This document shows, one piece after another, positions 35,557 to 47,077 of a stretch of DNA of 64,000 nucleotides (the stretch's first letter is position 1; each line of letters starts with the position of its first letter). Both the position numbers and the translations under genes were made by a program. The notes under the pieces were generated by a model that was given only the letters and a program-made list of their open reading frames with translations, was not told where the DNA came from and made no database searches. The DNA comes from an uncultured Paracoccaceae bacterium (GTDB lineage Bacteria; Pseudomonadota; Alphaproteobacteria; Rhodobacterales; Rhodobacteraceae): assembly GCA_938049225.1 (NCBI GenBank), contig CALICM010000015.1:1-64000 (forward strand), given 5' to 3'.

Positions 35557-36663
35557 TCACCCGGCAAAGATGAAATCATCCCCGCCCAGGTTCGCAACGT
35601 CGAAGCCGATCAGCACAATCTCCAGGCCCTTGCCGTCCGAAATTTCCACGCCACCGTCTGGTGTGGCGGTTGAGCGGATGGTCAGTTTATCGCCCACCCC
35701 GATGCCCAGGGCCGATACGTCCAGCAGATCCACGCCATCTTCAAAGTCAGTGATGACATCCCGCGCGCCCCGGGCCCCTGCCGCAAACACAAAGATATCC
35801 GCCCCCGCGTCGCCGCTGAGGATATCGTCGCCCGCGCCGCCGTTCAGTACATCCGCCCCGGATCCGCCGCGCAGCGTGTCCTCGCCGCCGCCGCCGAACA
35901 GCCGGTCATTCTGTCCGCCGCCCAACAGCCGATCCGCCCCCCCTTGGCCCCGCAAAAGATCCTCGCCGCCGCGCCCACGCAATGTGTCGTCCCCGGTGCC
36001 GCCCCACAGCGTGTTCGCGGCATCATCGCCGCGCAGCGTATCGTCCAAGCGCGAGCCGCGCACATTCTCGATAAGCGTTACCGTATCGATGTCACCACCA
36101 GTGTCTTGGGCCAGTTCAAGATCAAGATCCACGATCACGCCCGAGCCGTTTGCGCCAACCCGGCCGGCATAGCTGATCGTGTCGCGCCCAGCACCGCCAT
36201 CCACGGTGTCCTCGCCGCGCCCAGGCGCCAAAAAGTCATCACCCTCGCCACCCAGCAACACATCCGCGCCGCGCCCGGTCTTGGCGATGTCATTTCCGCC
36301 CAGTGCATCGATCTGATCGCTGCCACGATCGCTCAGCACATTGTCCGCGCCTTCCGAGCCTTGGACAACCGCATCCGCCTCAAGCGCCACAATCCGCTCG
36401 AAACCTGAGGTGACGAAGGTGTTCACCCCGTCATTGGTAAACACGAACACCCCGTCCCCGGCGACGAACACCGCCAAGCCGCTCAGCTTATATTTAAAGA
36501 CGTCGAACCCGGTACCGCCATCCAGCACCAGGTCAAAATTCGTCGACCCCTCGAAGGTGAGCACATCGTTGCCCTTCCCAAGTTCAAAGACGGTTTCTTC
36601 CGTGTCTGGTCCAACGGTTACTTTTTGGTCGATCTTCTTAGCTTTGGTCATCCGTGTCGGCAT
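35557..36663 (-). CDS. RTX calcium-binding protein (tandem paralogue)
   Basis: The 368-residue protein has RTX nonapeptides at about residues 100-290 and a C-terminal region (ITDFEDGVDLLDVSALGIG to the end DDFIFAG) closely matching the 34141-35388 protein. Secretion through a type I exporter is inferred; none is in the window. The N-terminus (MPTRMTKAKKID) is basic and unlike the paralogue. No catalytic domain is recognised. It is divergent from argG, with a 152-bp spacer. Confidence 0.85.
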   Translation of the reverse strand: MPTRMTKAKKIDQKVTVGPDTEETVFELGKGNDVLTFEGSTNFDLVLDGGTGFDVFKYKLSGLAVFVAGDGVFVFTNDGVNTFVTSGFERIVALEADAVVQGSEGADNVLSDRGSDQIDALGGNDIAKTGRGADVLLGGEGDDFLAPGRGEDTVDGGAGRDTISYAGRVGANGSGVIVDLDLELAQDTGGDIDTVTLIENVRGSRLDDTLRGDDAANTLWGGTGDDTLRGRGGEDLLRGQGGADRLLGGGQNDRLFGGGGEDTLRGGSGADVLNGGAGDDILSGDAGADIFVFAAGARGARDVITDFEDGVDLLDVSALGIGVGDKLTIRSTATPDGGVEISDGKGLEIVLIGFDVANLGGDDFIFAG

Positions 36664-36815
36664 TGGGGTGTCCTCTCACTCTCAGCTTTGGCAAAAACGC
36701 CATTGCCTTGAGCCCAACATAGGCCCCTACGTAGCAACAATGCGTAGCGCTTGCGTAGAGCCCTAAACTCCCATAATCCGCCTACCAACATCGCAGCTTC
36801 CCCCGAGGGTCCCTT

Positions 36816-38042
36816 ATGTCCACGCCCAAGAAAGTCGTCCTGGCCTATTCCGGCGGCCTCGATACGTCGATCATCCTGAAGTGGCTGCAGACCGAATACG
36901 GCTGCGAGGTGGTGACCTTCACCGCCGATCTGGGCCAGGGCGAGGAGCTGGAACCGGCCCGCCGCAAAGCCGAGCTTTTGGGTATTGCGCCTGAAAACAT
37001 CCATATCGAGGATGTCCGAGAGGAATTTGTCCGCGACTTCGTCTTCCCGATGTTCCGCGCTAATGCGCTCTATGAGGGGCTATATCTGCTGGGCACCTCC
37101 ATCGCGCGGCCGCTGATCTCGAAGCGCTTGGTCGAAATCGCCGCTGAATGCGGTGCCGATGCCGTCGCCCATGGCGCAACGGGCAAGGGTAACGATCAGG
37201 TACGGTTCGAGCTCAGCGCCTATGCCCTGAACCCAGACATCAAAGTGATCGCCCCCTGGCGAGAATGGGATCTGAGCAGCCGGTCGAAACTGCTGGAGTT
37301 CGCCGAAGCCAACCAAATCCCCATCGCCAAAGACAAACGCGGCGAGGCGCCCTTCAGCGTCGATGCGAACCTGCTGCATACCTCATCTGAGGGCAAGGTT
37401 TTGGAGGATCCGGCCGAACCCGCGCCCGAGGACGTTTATCAGCGCACGGTCAGCCCCGAAAATGCCCCCGACACCCCTGAGGTCATTGAATTGGGCTTCG
37501 AGCGGGGCGATGCGGTGTCGATCAATGGCGAGGCGCTGAGTCCGGCCGACCTGCTGACACGCCTGAATGAACTGGGTGGCGCGCATGGGATCGGCCGCCT
37601 GGATCTGGTCGAGGGACGTTTTGTCGGTATGAAATCCCGTGGCATTTACGAAACGCCGGGCGGGACCATCCTGTTGGCCGCCCATCGCGGCATTGAGCAG
37701 ATCACCCTGGACCGCAGTGCGGCGCATCTGAAAGACGAGTTGATGCCGCGCTATGCCGAGCTGATTTACAACGGCTTCTGGTTCGCACCCGAGCGCGAAA
37801 TGCTACAGGCCGCGATCGATCACAGCCAGGCGCATGTGACCGGCACCACCCGGCTCAAGCTGTACAAGGGCCAAGCCTCGGTCATTGGCCGCTGGTCTGA
37901 CGCCAGCCTGTATTCCGAGGCGCATGTCACATTCGAAGAAGACGCAGGTGCTTATGATCAGGCCGATGCCGCCGGTTTCATCAAACTGAACGCTTTGCGA
38001 TTGAAACTGCTGGCGGCGCGCGACCGCCGTCTAAAGCAGTAA
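36816..38042 (+). CDS. argG: Argininosuccinate synthase
   Basis: ArgG condenses citrulline and aspartate using ATP in arginine synthesis. The 408-residue protein has the ATP loop AYSGGLDTS (11-19), [13 protein letters not shown] and the conserved [24 protein letters not shown]. The length is standard. It stands alone, followed by copy B of the intergenic repeat. Confidence 0.97.
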   Translation: MSTPKKVVLAYSGGLDTSIILKWLQTEYGCEVVTFTADLGQGEELEPARRKAELLGIAPENIHIEDVREEFVRDFVFPMFRANALYEGLYLLGTSIARPLISKRLVEIAAECGADAVAHGATGKGNDQVRFELSAYALNPDIKVIAPWREWDLSSRSKLLEFAEANQIPIAKDKRGEAPFSVDANLLHTSSEGKVLEDPAEPAPEDVYQRTVSPENAPDTPEVIELGFERGDAVSINGEALSPADLLTRLNELGGAHGIGRLDLVEGRFVGMKSRGIYETPGGTILLAAHRGIEQITLDRSAAHLKDELMPRYAELIYNGFWFAPEREMLQAAIDHSQAHVTGTTRLKLYKGQASVIGRWSDASLYSEAHVTFEEDAGAYDQADAAGFIKLNALRLKLLAARDRRLKQ

Positions 38043-38051
38043 TCCAATCGC

Positions 38052-38135
38052 GCCCCCGCAAAGCGGGGGCAAGTTTAGGCTCCCCCTCCCCGCCTGGGCG
38101 GGGAGGGGGCCCGCCGCCCTGCAAAACCCTTGCAC
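38052..38135. repeat. Interspersed intergenic repeat, copy B
   Basis: The order matches copy A at 29206-29290: GCCCCCGC-AAA-GCGGGGGC, CAAGT, a second hairpin (CTCCCCGCC / GGCGGGGAG), then CCCGCCGCCCTGCA and CCTTGCAC. It lies after argG. The second hairpin differs in sequence but keeps pairing, which suggests selection on structure or a REP-like mobile unit. Confidence 0.7.
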
Positions 38136-38278
38136 TTGCATTCAACACGTCTTCTTTGCAGAAGTGCTCGGTCGGAGGTCCCAATAGCAAAGCTCAGTTT
38201 TCAGTAGATGTCTTTGTGCGTGCCATCCCAACGAACCCAAGCTAGGCTGCCGGGCAGACGCAGCATTCAAGGACCCCG

Positions 38279-39619
38279 ATGCCCCTCAAACTTTCGCGCG
38301 GCGCGCGCGCCTGGATGCTGTTCGACTGGGCCAACCAGCCGTTCTACACCCTGATCATCACCTTTATCTTTGCGCCTTATGTGGTGGGCCAGGTCGCCAG
38401 TGATCCCGTGGCAGGGCAAACCCTGTGGGCCAGTTTGCAACTTGTGGGCGCCATTTGCATTGCTGCCCTGGCCCCGGTCCTGGGCGCGATTGCCGATGCT
38501 GCTGGACCCCGTAAGCCCTGGATCGGTGGGTTTGCGCTTTTGTTTGTCACGGGCTGCCTGGGCTTGTGGCTGGCGATCCCGGGCATGGATCCGATCTGGC
38601 CGCTGGTGATTTGTTTTCTCGCCGCTTTCATCGGGTCGGAGTTCATGCTGATCTTTATCAACGCGATGCTGCCCGACTTGAACCCGCGGTCCGAGATGGG
38701 GCGGATCTCGGGCTCGGGCTGGGCAATGGGGTACGCGGGCGGGGTGGTGGTCCTAGTTCTGGTGCTCGCCTTCGTCGCCCCCTCGGGCGATACGGGCAAG
38801 ACCCTGCTGGGCTTTGCACCGCTGTTCGGATTGGACCCAGCTTTGGGCGAGCCGCAGCGCGCGATGGGGCCACTGACCGCGCTTTGGTTCGCGGTCTTCG
38901 CGCTACCAATGTTTCTGTTCACCCCCGATGTGCCACGCCGCTTGGGCCTGAGCAAAGCGGTGGGCCAAGGGATCACCTCGCTCAAGGCGACGTTTCGCAA
39001 GCTGCCTGCGCAGGGCAATCTGTTGCGGTATTTCATCGCCTCGATGGTCTATCGCGACGCACTCGCGGGGCTGTTCGCCTTCGGTGGGATCTATGCCAGC
39101 GGGGTGTTGGGCTGGGGGATCACGCAACTTGGGATCTTTGGCATAGTCGCCGCGCTAACCGGCGCTGTCGGCGCCTGGGCCGGGGGGTTGGCGGACCGCG
39201 CCTATGGGCCGAAACCCGTGATTATCACCTCGATCCTGGGATTGATCCTGGTCTCGATCATCGCACTGGCCACCAGCCGGACCATGATCCTGGGTCTGCC
39301 TGTTAGCGCCGACAGCAACCTGCCCGATCTGGTCTTTTATGCCTGCGGCGCCGTTCTGGGCGCCGGTGCGGGATCCCTGCAATCCGCCTCGCGCACCTTT
39401 CTGGTGGAACTGGCCGAGGATCGTCTGCCCATGACCGAGGCGTTCGGGATCTATGCCCTTGCCGGTAAAGCCACCGCCTTTCTGGCGCCGCTTTCGATCG
39501 GCTTGGTCACCCGCTGGACGGGCAGCCAAGCCCTGGGTGTCAGCCCGGTGATTGTGCTGTTCGCCATTGGTCTGGCTCTGCTATACTCGGTCAAAACAAA
39601 CCCTGAGGCCACAGCATGA
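38279..39619 (+). CDS. MFS transporter, UMF1/Atg22-like family
   Basis: The 446-residue protein has about twelve hydrophobic segments and starts with RGARAWMLFDWANQPFYTLI, the signature of the UMF1 branch of the major facilitator superfamily. LGAIADAAGPRKPW is the loop motif between segments 2 and 3. Substrates of bacterial UMF1 proteins are unknown to me. Its stop overlaps the mepA start by 4 bp (ATGA), so they form one operon. Confidence 0.85.
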   Translation: MPLKLSRGARAWMLFDWANQPFYTLIITFIFAPYVVGQVASDPVAGQTLWASLQLVGAICIAALAPVLGAIADAAGPRKPWIGGFALLFVTGCLGLWLAIPGMDPIWPLVICFLAAFIGSEFMLIFINAMLPDLNPRSEMGRISGSGWAMGYAGGVVVLVLVLAFVAPSGDTGKTLLGFAPLFGLDPALGEPQRAMGPLTALWFAVFALPMFLFTPDVPRRLGLSKAVGQGITSLKATFRKLPAQGNLLRYFIASMVYRDALAGLFAFGGIYASGVLGWGITQLGIFGIVAALTGAVGAWAGGLADRAYGPKPVIITSILGLILVSIIALATSRTMILGLPVSADSNLPDLVFYACGAVLGAGAGSLQSASRTFLVELAEDRLPMTEAFGIYALAGKATAFLAPLSIGLVTRWTGSQALGVSPVIVLFAIGLALLYSVKTNPEATA

Positions 39620-40473
39620 TCAGACCGCTTATCCTCCTCCTCCTGACCCTTCTCGCACAGCCCCTGGCCGCCCAGACCGCCGCGAAACATCTGTTTGGCG
39701 CGCAGGCGTCGGGCTCGGAACACGCCCCGGCGCCGTTTGGCACCTATAACAAAGGCTGCCTGGCGGGGGCCGAACAACTGGCCGAAACGGGCCCCACCTG
39801 GCAAGCCATGCGCTTGTCGCGCAACCGCAATTGGGGCCACCCCAAGGCGATCCGCTTTATCAAGCGCCTGTCGAACGCCGCCACCCAAGTTGGCTGGAAC
39901 GGGCTTTATATCGGCGATATCAGCCAGCCCCGGGGCGGGCCGATGCTGTCAGGCCATGCAAGCCACCAAATGGGCCTGGATATCGACATTTGGATGAGGC
40001 CCGCGCTTGATCTGACCCTGTCGCGCAGCGCGCGCGAAAGCCTGTCCTCGATTTCGGTTCGGACCGAAGATCAGCGCAACGTCAACAGCAACTGGACCCA
40101 AAGCCATCACCGCATCCTGCGCGCCGCCGCACGCGACGCCGCGACCGCTCGGATCTTTGTCACCGCCCCGGTTAAATTGCGCATGTGCGCCGACGAACGG
40201 GGTGACCGCGCGTATTTGCGCAAGATCCGGCCCTGGTGGGGGCATCACTATCATTTCCACGTCCGGCTGAACTGCCCCGTCGGCAGCCCCGGCTGCCGCG
40301 AACAGGATCCTATCCCGCCCGGTGACGGCTGTGCCGACGCCACGTGGTGGGTTACCGACGCGCTCGACCCGCCAAAACCGGACCCCAACGCACCGCCGCC
40401 CACCCCGAAACCACCCAAGCGCGAGATCACGCTCGCCGACTTGCCGCAGCAATGCACCGCCATCTTGCGCTAG
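39616..40473 (+). CDS. mepA: Penicillin-insensitive murein endopeptidase MepA
   Basis: The 285-residue protein has a signal peptide (MIRPLILLLLTLLAQPLAAQ) and the LAS-family zinc motifs SGHASHQMGLDIDIW and WWGHHYHFHVRL. MepA cleaves D-Ala-meso-DAP cross-links in the periplasm. A proline-rich segment (residues about 250-270) precedes the C-terminus. It overlaps both neighbours: 4 bp with the MFS gene and 22 bp with the next gene. Confidence 0.93.
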   Translation: MIRPLILLLLTLLAQPLAAQTAAKHLFGAQASGSEHAPAPFGTYNKGCLAGAEQLAETGPTWQAMRLSRNRNWGHPKAIRFIKRLSNAATQVGWNGLYIGDISQPRGGPMLSGHASHQMGLDIDIWMRPALDLTLSRSARESLSSISVRTEDQRNVNSNWTQSHHRILRAAARDAATARIFVTAPVKLRMCADERGDRAYLRKIRPWWGHHYHFHVRLNCPVGSPGCREQDPIPPGDGCADATWWVTDALDPPKPDPNAPPPTPKPPKREITLADLPQQCTAILR

Positions 40474-41345
40474 CGCTTTTCGCGCTGTTGGCCCCGGCGG
40501 CCCTGGCGCAGGAGGCGATACCCTGGCGCGAAGAGGATCCCAATTTCGGCGCCTTCTCGGGCCTAATAGTCAGCGCCGACGGCGGCACGTTCACAGTGGT
40601 CAGCGACCGAGCGCATATCGCCACAGGTCGGTTTGAGCGCGGCAACGGCCGCCTGACGGGTGCCAAACTCGACACGCTGACACCGCTTTTGAACCCGCGG
40701 GGCAAGCCGATCGGGGGGCGCAATTTCGACGCAGAAAGCCTTACCCTGGGGCCTGATGGCACGCTTTATATCGCGTTTGAATCCAATCATCGCGTCTGGG
40801 CCTATGCCAGCCCAACGGATCCCGCCAAGCCCTTACCCAAGGCCGAGGCCTTTGCCCGTTTCCAAAACAACTCAGGCCTCGAGGCGCTGTTTACCGGCCC
40901 CGACGGCGCGCTTTACGCCCTGCCCGAACGCTCGGGGCGGCTGTCGCGCCCCTTTCCTGTTTTCCGCTTTGACGGTCAAACCTGGACCCAGCCCTTTACC
41001 ATTCCCCGCCGCCCGCCACATCTGCCCACCGGCGCGGACATCGGCCCCGATGGGCGGCTTTATCTGCTGGAACGCGATTTTCGCGGGCTACGCGGCTTCT
41101 CGACGCGTATTCGCAGCTTTGCCTTCACGCCCCGGGGGGTGACCGACGAGCAAACGATCCTGACCAGCCGCCTGGGCACTTACGACAATCTTGAAGGGAT
41201 CGCCGCCTGGGAAGACCCCCAAGGGAACACGCGGCTGATTCTGATCTCGGACGACAACATGAAGTTCTTTCAACGCACCGAATGGGTCGAGGTAATCGTG
41301 CCCCGGACCCGACCACTGCGTCCGCGAATCCGCCCCCCAGCTTGA
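40452..41345 (+). CDS. Secreted esterase-like/phytase-like beta-propeller protein
   Basis: The 297-residue protein starts MHRHLALALFALLAPAALAQE, a signal peptide. The mature part has a beta-propeller pattern with FSGLIVSADG, FDAESLTLGPDGTLYIAFE, EALFTGPDGALYALPE and NLEGIAAWEDPQGNTRLILISDDN. This is typical of the esterase-like activity of phytase family (Pfam Phytase-like). Its substrate is not known. It starts within the mepA 3' end, so it is translated from the same mRNA. Confidence 0.8.
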   Translation: MHRHLALALFALLAPAALAQEAIPWREEDPNFGAFSGLIVSADGGTFTVVSDRAHIATGRFERGNGRLTGAKLDTLTPLLNPRGKPIGGRNFDAESLTLGPDGTLYIAFESNHRVWAYASPTDPAKPLPKAEAFARFQNNSGLEALFTGPDGALYALPERSGRLSRPFPVFRFDGQTWTQPFTIPRRPPHLPTGADIGPDGRLYLLERDFRGLRGFSTRIRSFAFTPRGVTDEQTILTSRLGTYDNLEGIAAWEDPQGNTRLILISDDNMKFFQRTEWVEVIVPRTRPLRPRIRPPA

Positions 41346-41378
41346 GCGCCCGGGGGGCGTTGGGTCGGAACCAGTGGC

Positions 41379-42731
41379 TCAGAAGATGAAATCGCCCTTG
41401 TTCAGGTCGTCGATCATGACATTGGCCAGCGTGATCTCGTCGCCGCTCCCCGCGTCGATCACCGCATCCGCGCCATCCTGTGTTAGATGGTTGTTTTTCA
41501 GATCCCTGAACTTGGTGATCGAGGACACGCCGCTCAGATCGATCTTCTCGGCATTGCTGTTCTCATCGAAGTCGCCGACCAGATCGACGCCGTCCCCGTC
41601 ACTAAAGATAAAGGTGTCGTTGTCACCCCCGCCGAACAGCTGATCATCCCCACGACCACCGGTCAGTATGTCTTCGCCAACGTCTCCGAACAGAGTGTCG
41701 GCGCCCCCCTTGCCCTCAAGCACATCATCACCCTCGCCGGAGAACAGGAGGTTGTCTTTGCCATTCCCGACAAGCAGATCATTGCCCGTGCCGGTGAATG
41801 CATTCTCGATCTTGATCAAGGTGTCCGTGCCCTGCGCCAGCGCCATCTTCTCGTCCAAACGCACCACGACGTTCTTCTTAAGCGCCTGATAGTTCACGCC
41901 ATCGGCACCGGCGCCGCCCACAAAGCGATCATCGCCCTTCGAGCTGATAAATACATCATTCCCCGTCTTACCCTTAAGCGTATTCGACCCAACATTACCG
42001 GTCATCGTGTTGCCCAAGGCGTTGCCCGTACCAACCAAATCCTCGCTACCGCGCAGGTCCAACGCCTCAAGGTTGTCACTCAGTGTGTAGTCGACAAAGG
42101 CCTCGACCGTATCGAAACCCTCGCCCACGGCCTCGACAATCGACACTGAGTCCTCACTTACGATATAGGTGTCATCGCCGATGCCGCCCTGAACCTCGCC
42201 GTCGACGGCGCCGCCGCGCGCGTCAAAGGTATCATTGCCAGCCCCCAGCTCGACATTGCCAATGATGGTCCCTTGGTTCGTAACCTCATCATCCCCGTCG
42301 CGCATACCAATCCGGCCCCACATGGTGCCGGTATTCAACAGTTCATCGGCAACGGAACTTGACGTGAATGCAAAGTTGTCCCCTACGATCAAGCCGTGAT
42401 TGATCAGATCCAGCGATGTGGTGCTGGAAGAAAAACCCACGATAGCGTTGTCACCGCCGCTTCTGACTTGGCCAGTTTCTTCGACGGTAACGGTCCCGCC
42501 GTTTTCCCGATACCAGATACCGGGTCCATTTTGTGACGCCACCAGGCCTGCAACAGTGATTGTCGCGTTGAAAGGGGTGGCTTGTGTTGGCACTTTGATC
42601 GCAGATGACAGGCCACCGGCAATAGTCGAGACAACGCTTCCCGTAAGTTCAACGGTTAACTCAGGATCCCCGGGAAAAATCTCAAACCCATCTGCATCCA
42701 CTGCTGTTTCGTTTCCACTAATAATCGCCAT
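41379..42731 (-). CDS. RTX calcium-binding protein with N-terminal beta-helix-like region
   Basis: The 450-residue protein has an N-terminal section (1-180) with strand repeats like LINHGLIVGDN, LLNTGTMWGR and VTNQGTIIGN, similar to autotransporter-type beta helices. An RTX section follows (about 245-400, e.g. GRGDDQLFGG). It ends NKGDFIF, the same terminal pattern as the other RTX proteins here. The ATG at 42731 has GAGGGGGG 5-6 nt upstream. There is no signal peptide, so type I secretion is inferred. Function is unknown. Confidence 0.82.
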   Translation of the reverse strand: MAIISGNETAVDADGFEIFPGDPELTVELTGSVVSTIAGGLSSAIKVPTQATPFNATITVAGLVASQNGPGIWYRENGGTVTVEETGQVRSGGDNAIVGFSSSTTSLDLINHGLIVGDNFAFTSSSVADELLNTGTMWGRIGMRDGDDEVTNQGTIIGNVELGAGNDTFDARGGAVDGEVQGGIGDDTYIVSEDSVSIVEAVGEGFDTVEAFVDYTLSDNLEALDLRGSEDLVGTGNALGNTMTGNVGSNTLKGKTGNDVFISSKGDDRFVGGAGADGVNYQALKKNVVVRLDEKMALAQGTDTLIKIENAFTGTGNDLLVGNGKDNLLFSGEGDDVLEGKGGADTLFGDVGEDILTGGRGDDQLFGGGDNDTFIFSDGDGVDLVGDFDENSNAEKIDLSGVSSITKFRDLKNNHLTQDGADAVIDAGSGDEITLANVMIDDLNKGDFIF

Positions 42732-42890
42732 CACTTTGCCCCCCTCAGGCATGCTGGTTACGCAAAAACGGTGCCAATTATTTGGCCCCGCTGATGTTAA
42801 CTCTATCACAGATGGCGAATATTTTTAATTCATGTTGGCACCCCCCTCCCGCGGACCTGCGGAAGGGGTGTGTTCAAGCCGTGCGGGTTG

Positions 42891-45500
<2,610 letters not shown>

Positions 45501-45571
45501 GAACTCTCTCCTTTTGCAGCACCCTAAGGGACCGCCCGCTTGGCGGCGCGGACCCACAGGCCTCGGAGTGT

Positions 45572-45600
45572 AGATGGGCATGACCAAGCAGGGCTGCAAG
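45572..45600 (-). promoter_or_regulatory. Heat-shock (sigma-32/RpoH) promoter of clpB
   Basis: On the minus strand, CTTGCAG (-35, 45600-45594), a 14-nt spacer and GCCCATCT (-10, 45579-45572) match the RpoH consensus CTTGAAA / CCCCATNT at most positions. Predicted transcription would begin about 63 nt before the clpB ATG. Confidence 0.65.
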
Positions 45601-45627
45601 ATCGGCAGCAATCCAGAATTGCGCTGC

Positions 45628-45666
45628 TGCATAAAGAGAAAGGCAGCCTCCGCTTGGAGGCCGCCA
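45628..45666 (-). terminator. Possible terminator between the small secreted gene and clpB
   Basis: A stem of GGC(A)GCCTCC and GGAGGC(C)GCC with loop GCTT (45642-45666) is followed on the minus strand by TTTCTCTTT. It lies about 125 bp after the small secreted-protein gene and just before the clpB promoter. The T-tract is interrupted, so confidence is modest. Confidence 0.45.
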
Positions 45667-45791
45667 TTTTAAGCCGGGCGATCAGATCGTCATTCCGGGT
45701 ATTTATTTCAATCCGCTGGCCTTCGCGAAAGCGCCAAACCCGCGCGTTACTAAAAACACATATCGCTTGGTTCGGTCGGACCCGATCAGAA

Positions 45792-45977
45792 CTAGCAACG
45801 TGCCAGCCATTCTGTCAGGCTAATCCCCGATTCATGGCACCCGAACTTTAGGGTCGAGACCCCATTCTGTGGGAATACCACCGCCTTGGCTGGCGATTGA
45901 AGCCAAACAGTACCGACAACGAAGATGAGCGCCAACATACTCAGCTTCGAAAAGAAAGGCTCGTTATTTGTTCTCAT
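45792..45977 (-). CDS. Small secreted protein, hypothetical
   Basis: The 61-residue product starts MRTNNEPFFSKLSMLALIF and continues hydrophobic to SPAKA, a plausible signal peptide. That leaves a short mature part of about 30 residues with two cysteines. The ATG at 45977 has AGGTGG 5-6 nt upstream. I recognise no family. The region is AT-richer than its neighbours. It is a plausible real gene, but a chance ORF cannot be excluded. Confidence 0.45.
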   Translation of the reverse strand: MRTNNEPFFSKLSMLALIFVVGTVWLQSPAKAVVFPQNGVSTLKFGCHESGISLTEWLARC

Positions 45978-46124
45978 GGTTACCACCTGTTACAGTTGCT
46001 AGTGTCAGATTTTTCGTACAGCTACTTAAGCTCTCTTTTCCTTAAAATTCCTTTAATGATCTGTGGCGAATTGTGGTAATTGATTGTAAGTATTGGGGAA
46101 TAGGTCCATGGAAGTGCCATACTG

Positions 46125-46832
46125 ATGAACGCGGACAGCCAAATGCCCAACAGCGACCGTCTGATTGTCGCGCTCGACCTCCCCACCGCCCTTGAGGGTT
46201 TGCGCTTGGTCGAGGTCCTTGGCCCAGATGTCACCTTTTACAAAATAGGCCTTGGCATGCTTACCGGAGGTGGCCTGGCGCTGGCTGATGAGCTGAAACA
46301 AAAGGGAAAACGCATCTTTCTTGACATGAAGCTCTTTGACATCTCGGCCACAGTCGAGAAAGCCGTCGCGGGCCTCTGCCGCTATAACCTCGATTTCCTG
46401 ACCGTCCACGGCGATCCGCATGTGGTCTCGGCCGCCGTCGCGGGTCGGGCTCATACCAGTACAAAGATCCTTGCCGTCACTGTCCTAACCTCGTTAAACC
46501 GCTCCGATCTGGACCTTGCCCTTACAATCCCCGGCCCCGTCGCCGACATTGTTCGCGAACGCGCACGCTTGGCCCTGACAGCGGGCGCCGACGGCGTCAT
46601 CGCCTCGGCCGAGGAAGCGCGCGTGATCCGCGCCTTGCCCGAGGCCGATGGAAAGCTGATCGTCACGCCTGGCATTCGCCCCCTGGGATCGACCAAAGGC
46701 GATCAAAAACGTATTGCGACGCCTGCCCAAGCGATCATCCAAGGCGCCGACCACATCGTCGTCGGCCGCCCGATCTGGCAAGCGCCAGACCCCGCAGTCG
46801 CCGCAGCGGAAATCCTCAAGGAGTTGGCTTAG
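46125..46832 (+). CDS. pyrF: Orotidine 5'-phosphate decarboxylase
   Basis: PyrF makes UMP from OMP, the last step of de novo pyrimidine synthesis. The 235-residue TIM-barrel protein has the catalytic motif FLDMKLFDI (Asp and Lys), RLIVALDLPT near the start and TPGIRPLGSTKGDQKR toward the end. An alternative ATG is six codons downstream. It is a single gene. Confidence 0.96.
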   Translation: MNADSQMPNSDRLIVALDLPTALEGLRLVEVLGPDVTFYKIGLGMLTGGGLALADELKQKGKRIFLDMKLFDISATVEKAVAGLCRYNLDFLTVHGDPHVVSAAVAGRAHTSTKILAVTVLTSLNRSDLDLALTIPGPVADIVRERARLALTAGADGVIASAEEARVIRALPEADGKLIVTPGIRPLGSTKGDQKRIATPAQAIIQGADHIVVGRPIWQAPDPAVAAAEILKELA

Positions 46833-47077
46833 CGGGTTTCGCTCAAATCAAAGCAAATCCGGCAGCGATCTGCCCAGGGGCCATGTCCACCCCAAGGCTT
46901 AACTCCAATCGGAGGTTTGTTAAGGTTAATCAGGTGTTGATGCGTGCTACACATGTCCCATACCGCGCTCATGCGGGTGGGCGCCATTTGACGTGGATCT
47001 TGGAATCCCAGAGGCTGGTGGACCTCTGCGCCGTAGTCGTTTAGAGCCGCAGCAGACGTAAGAAAGGCCCGGATCCC

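Noticed and set aside
46833-47077. Several TTAA words upstream of icd as a CtrA box
   Set aside because: None has the 7-nt spacing needed, so no site was called.
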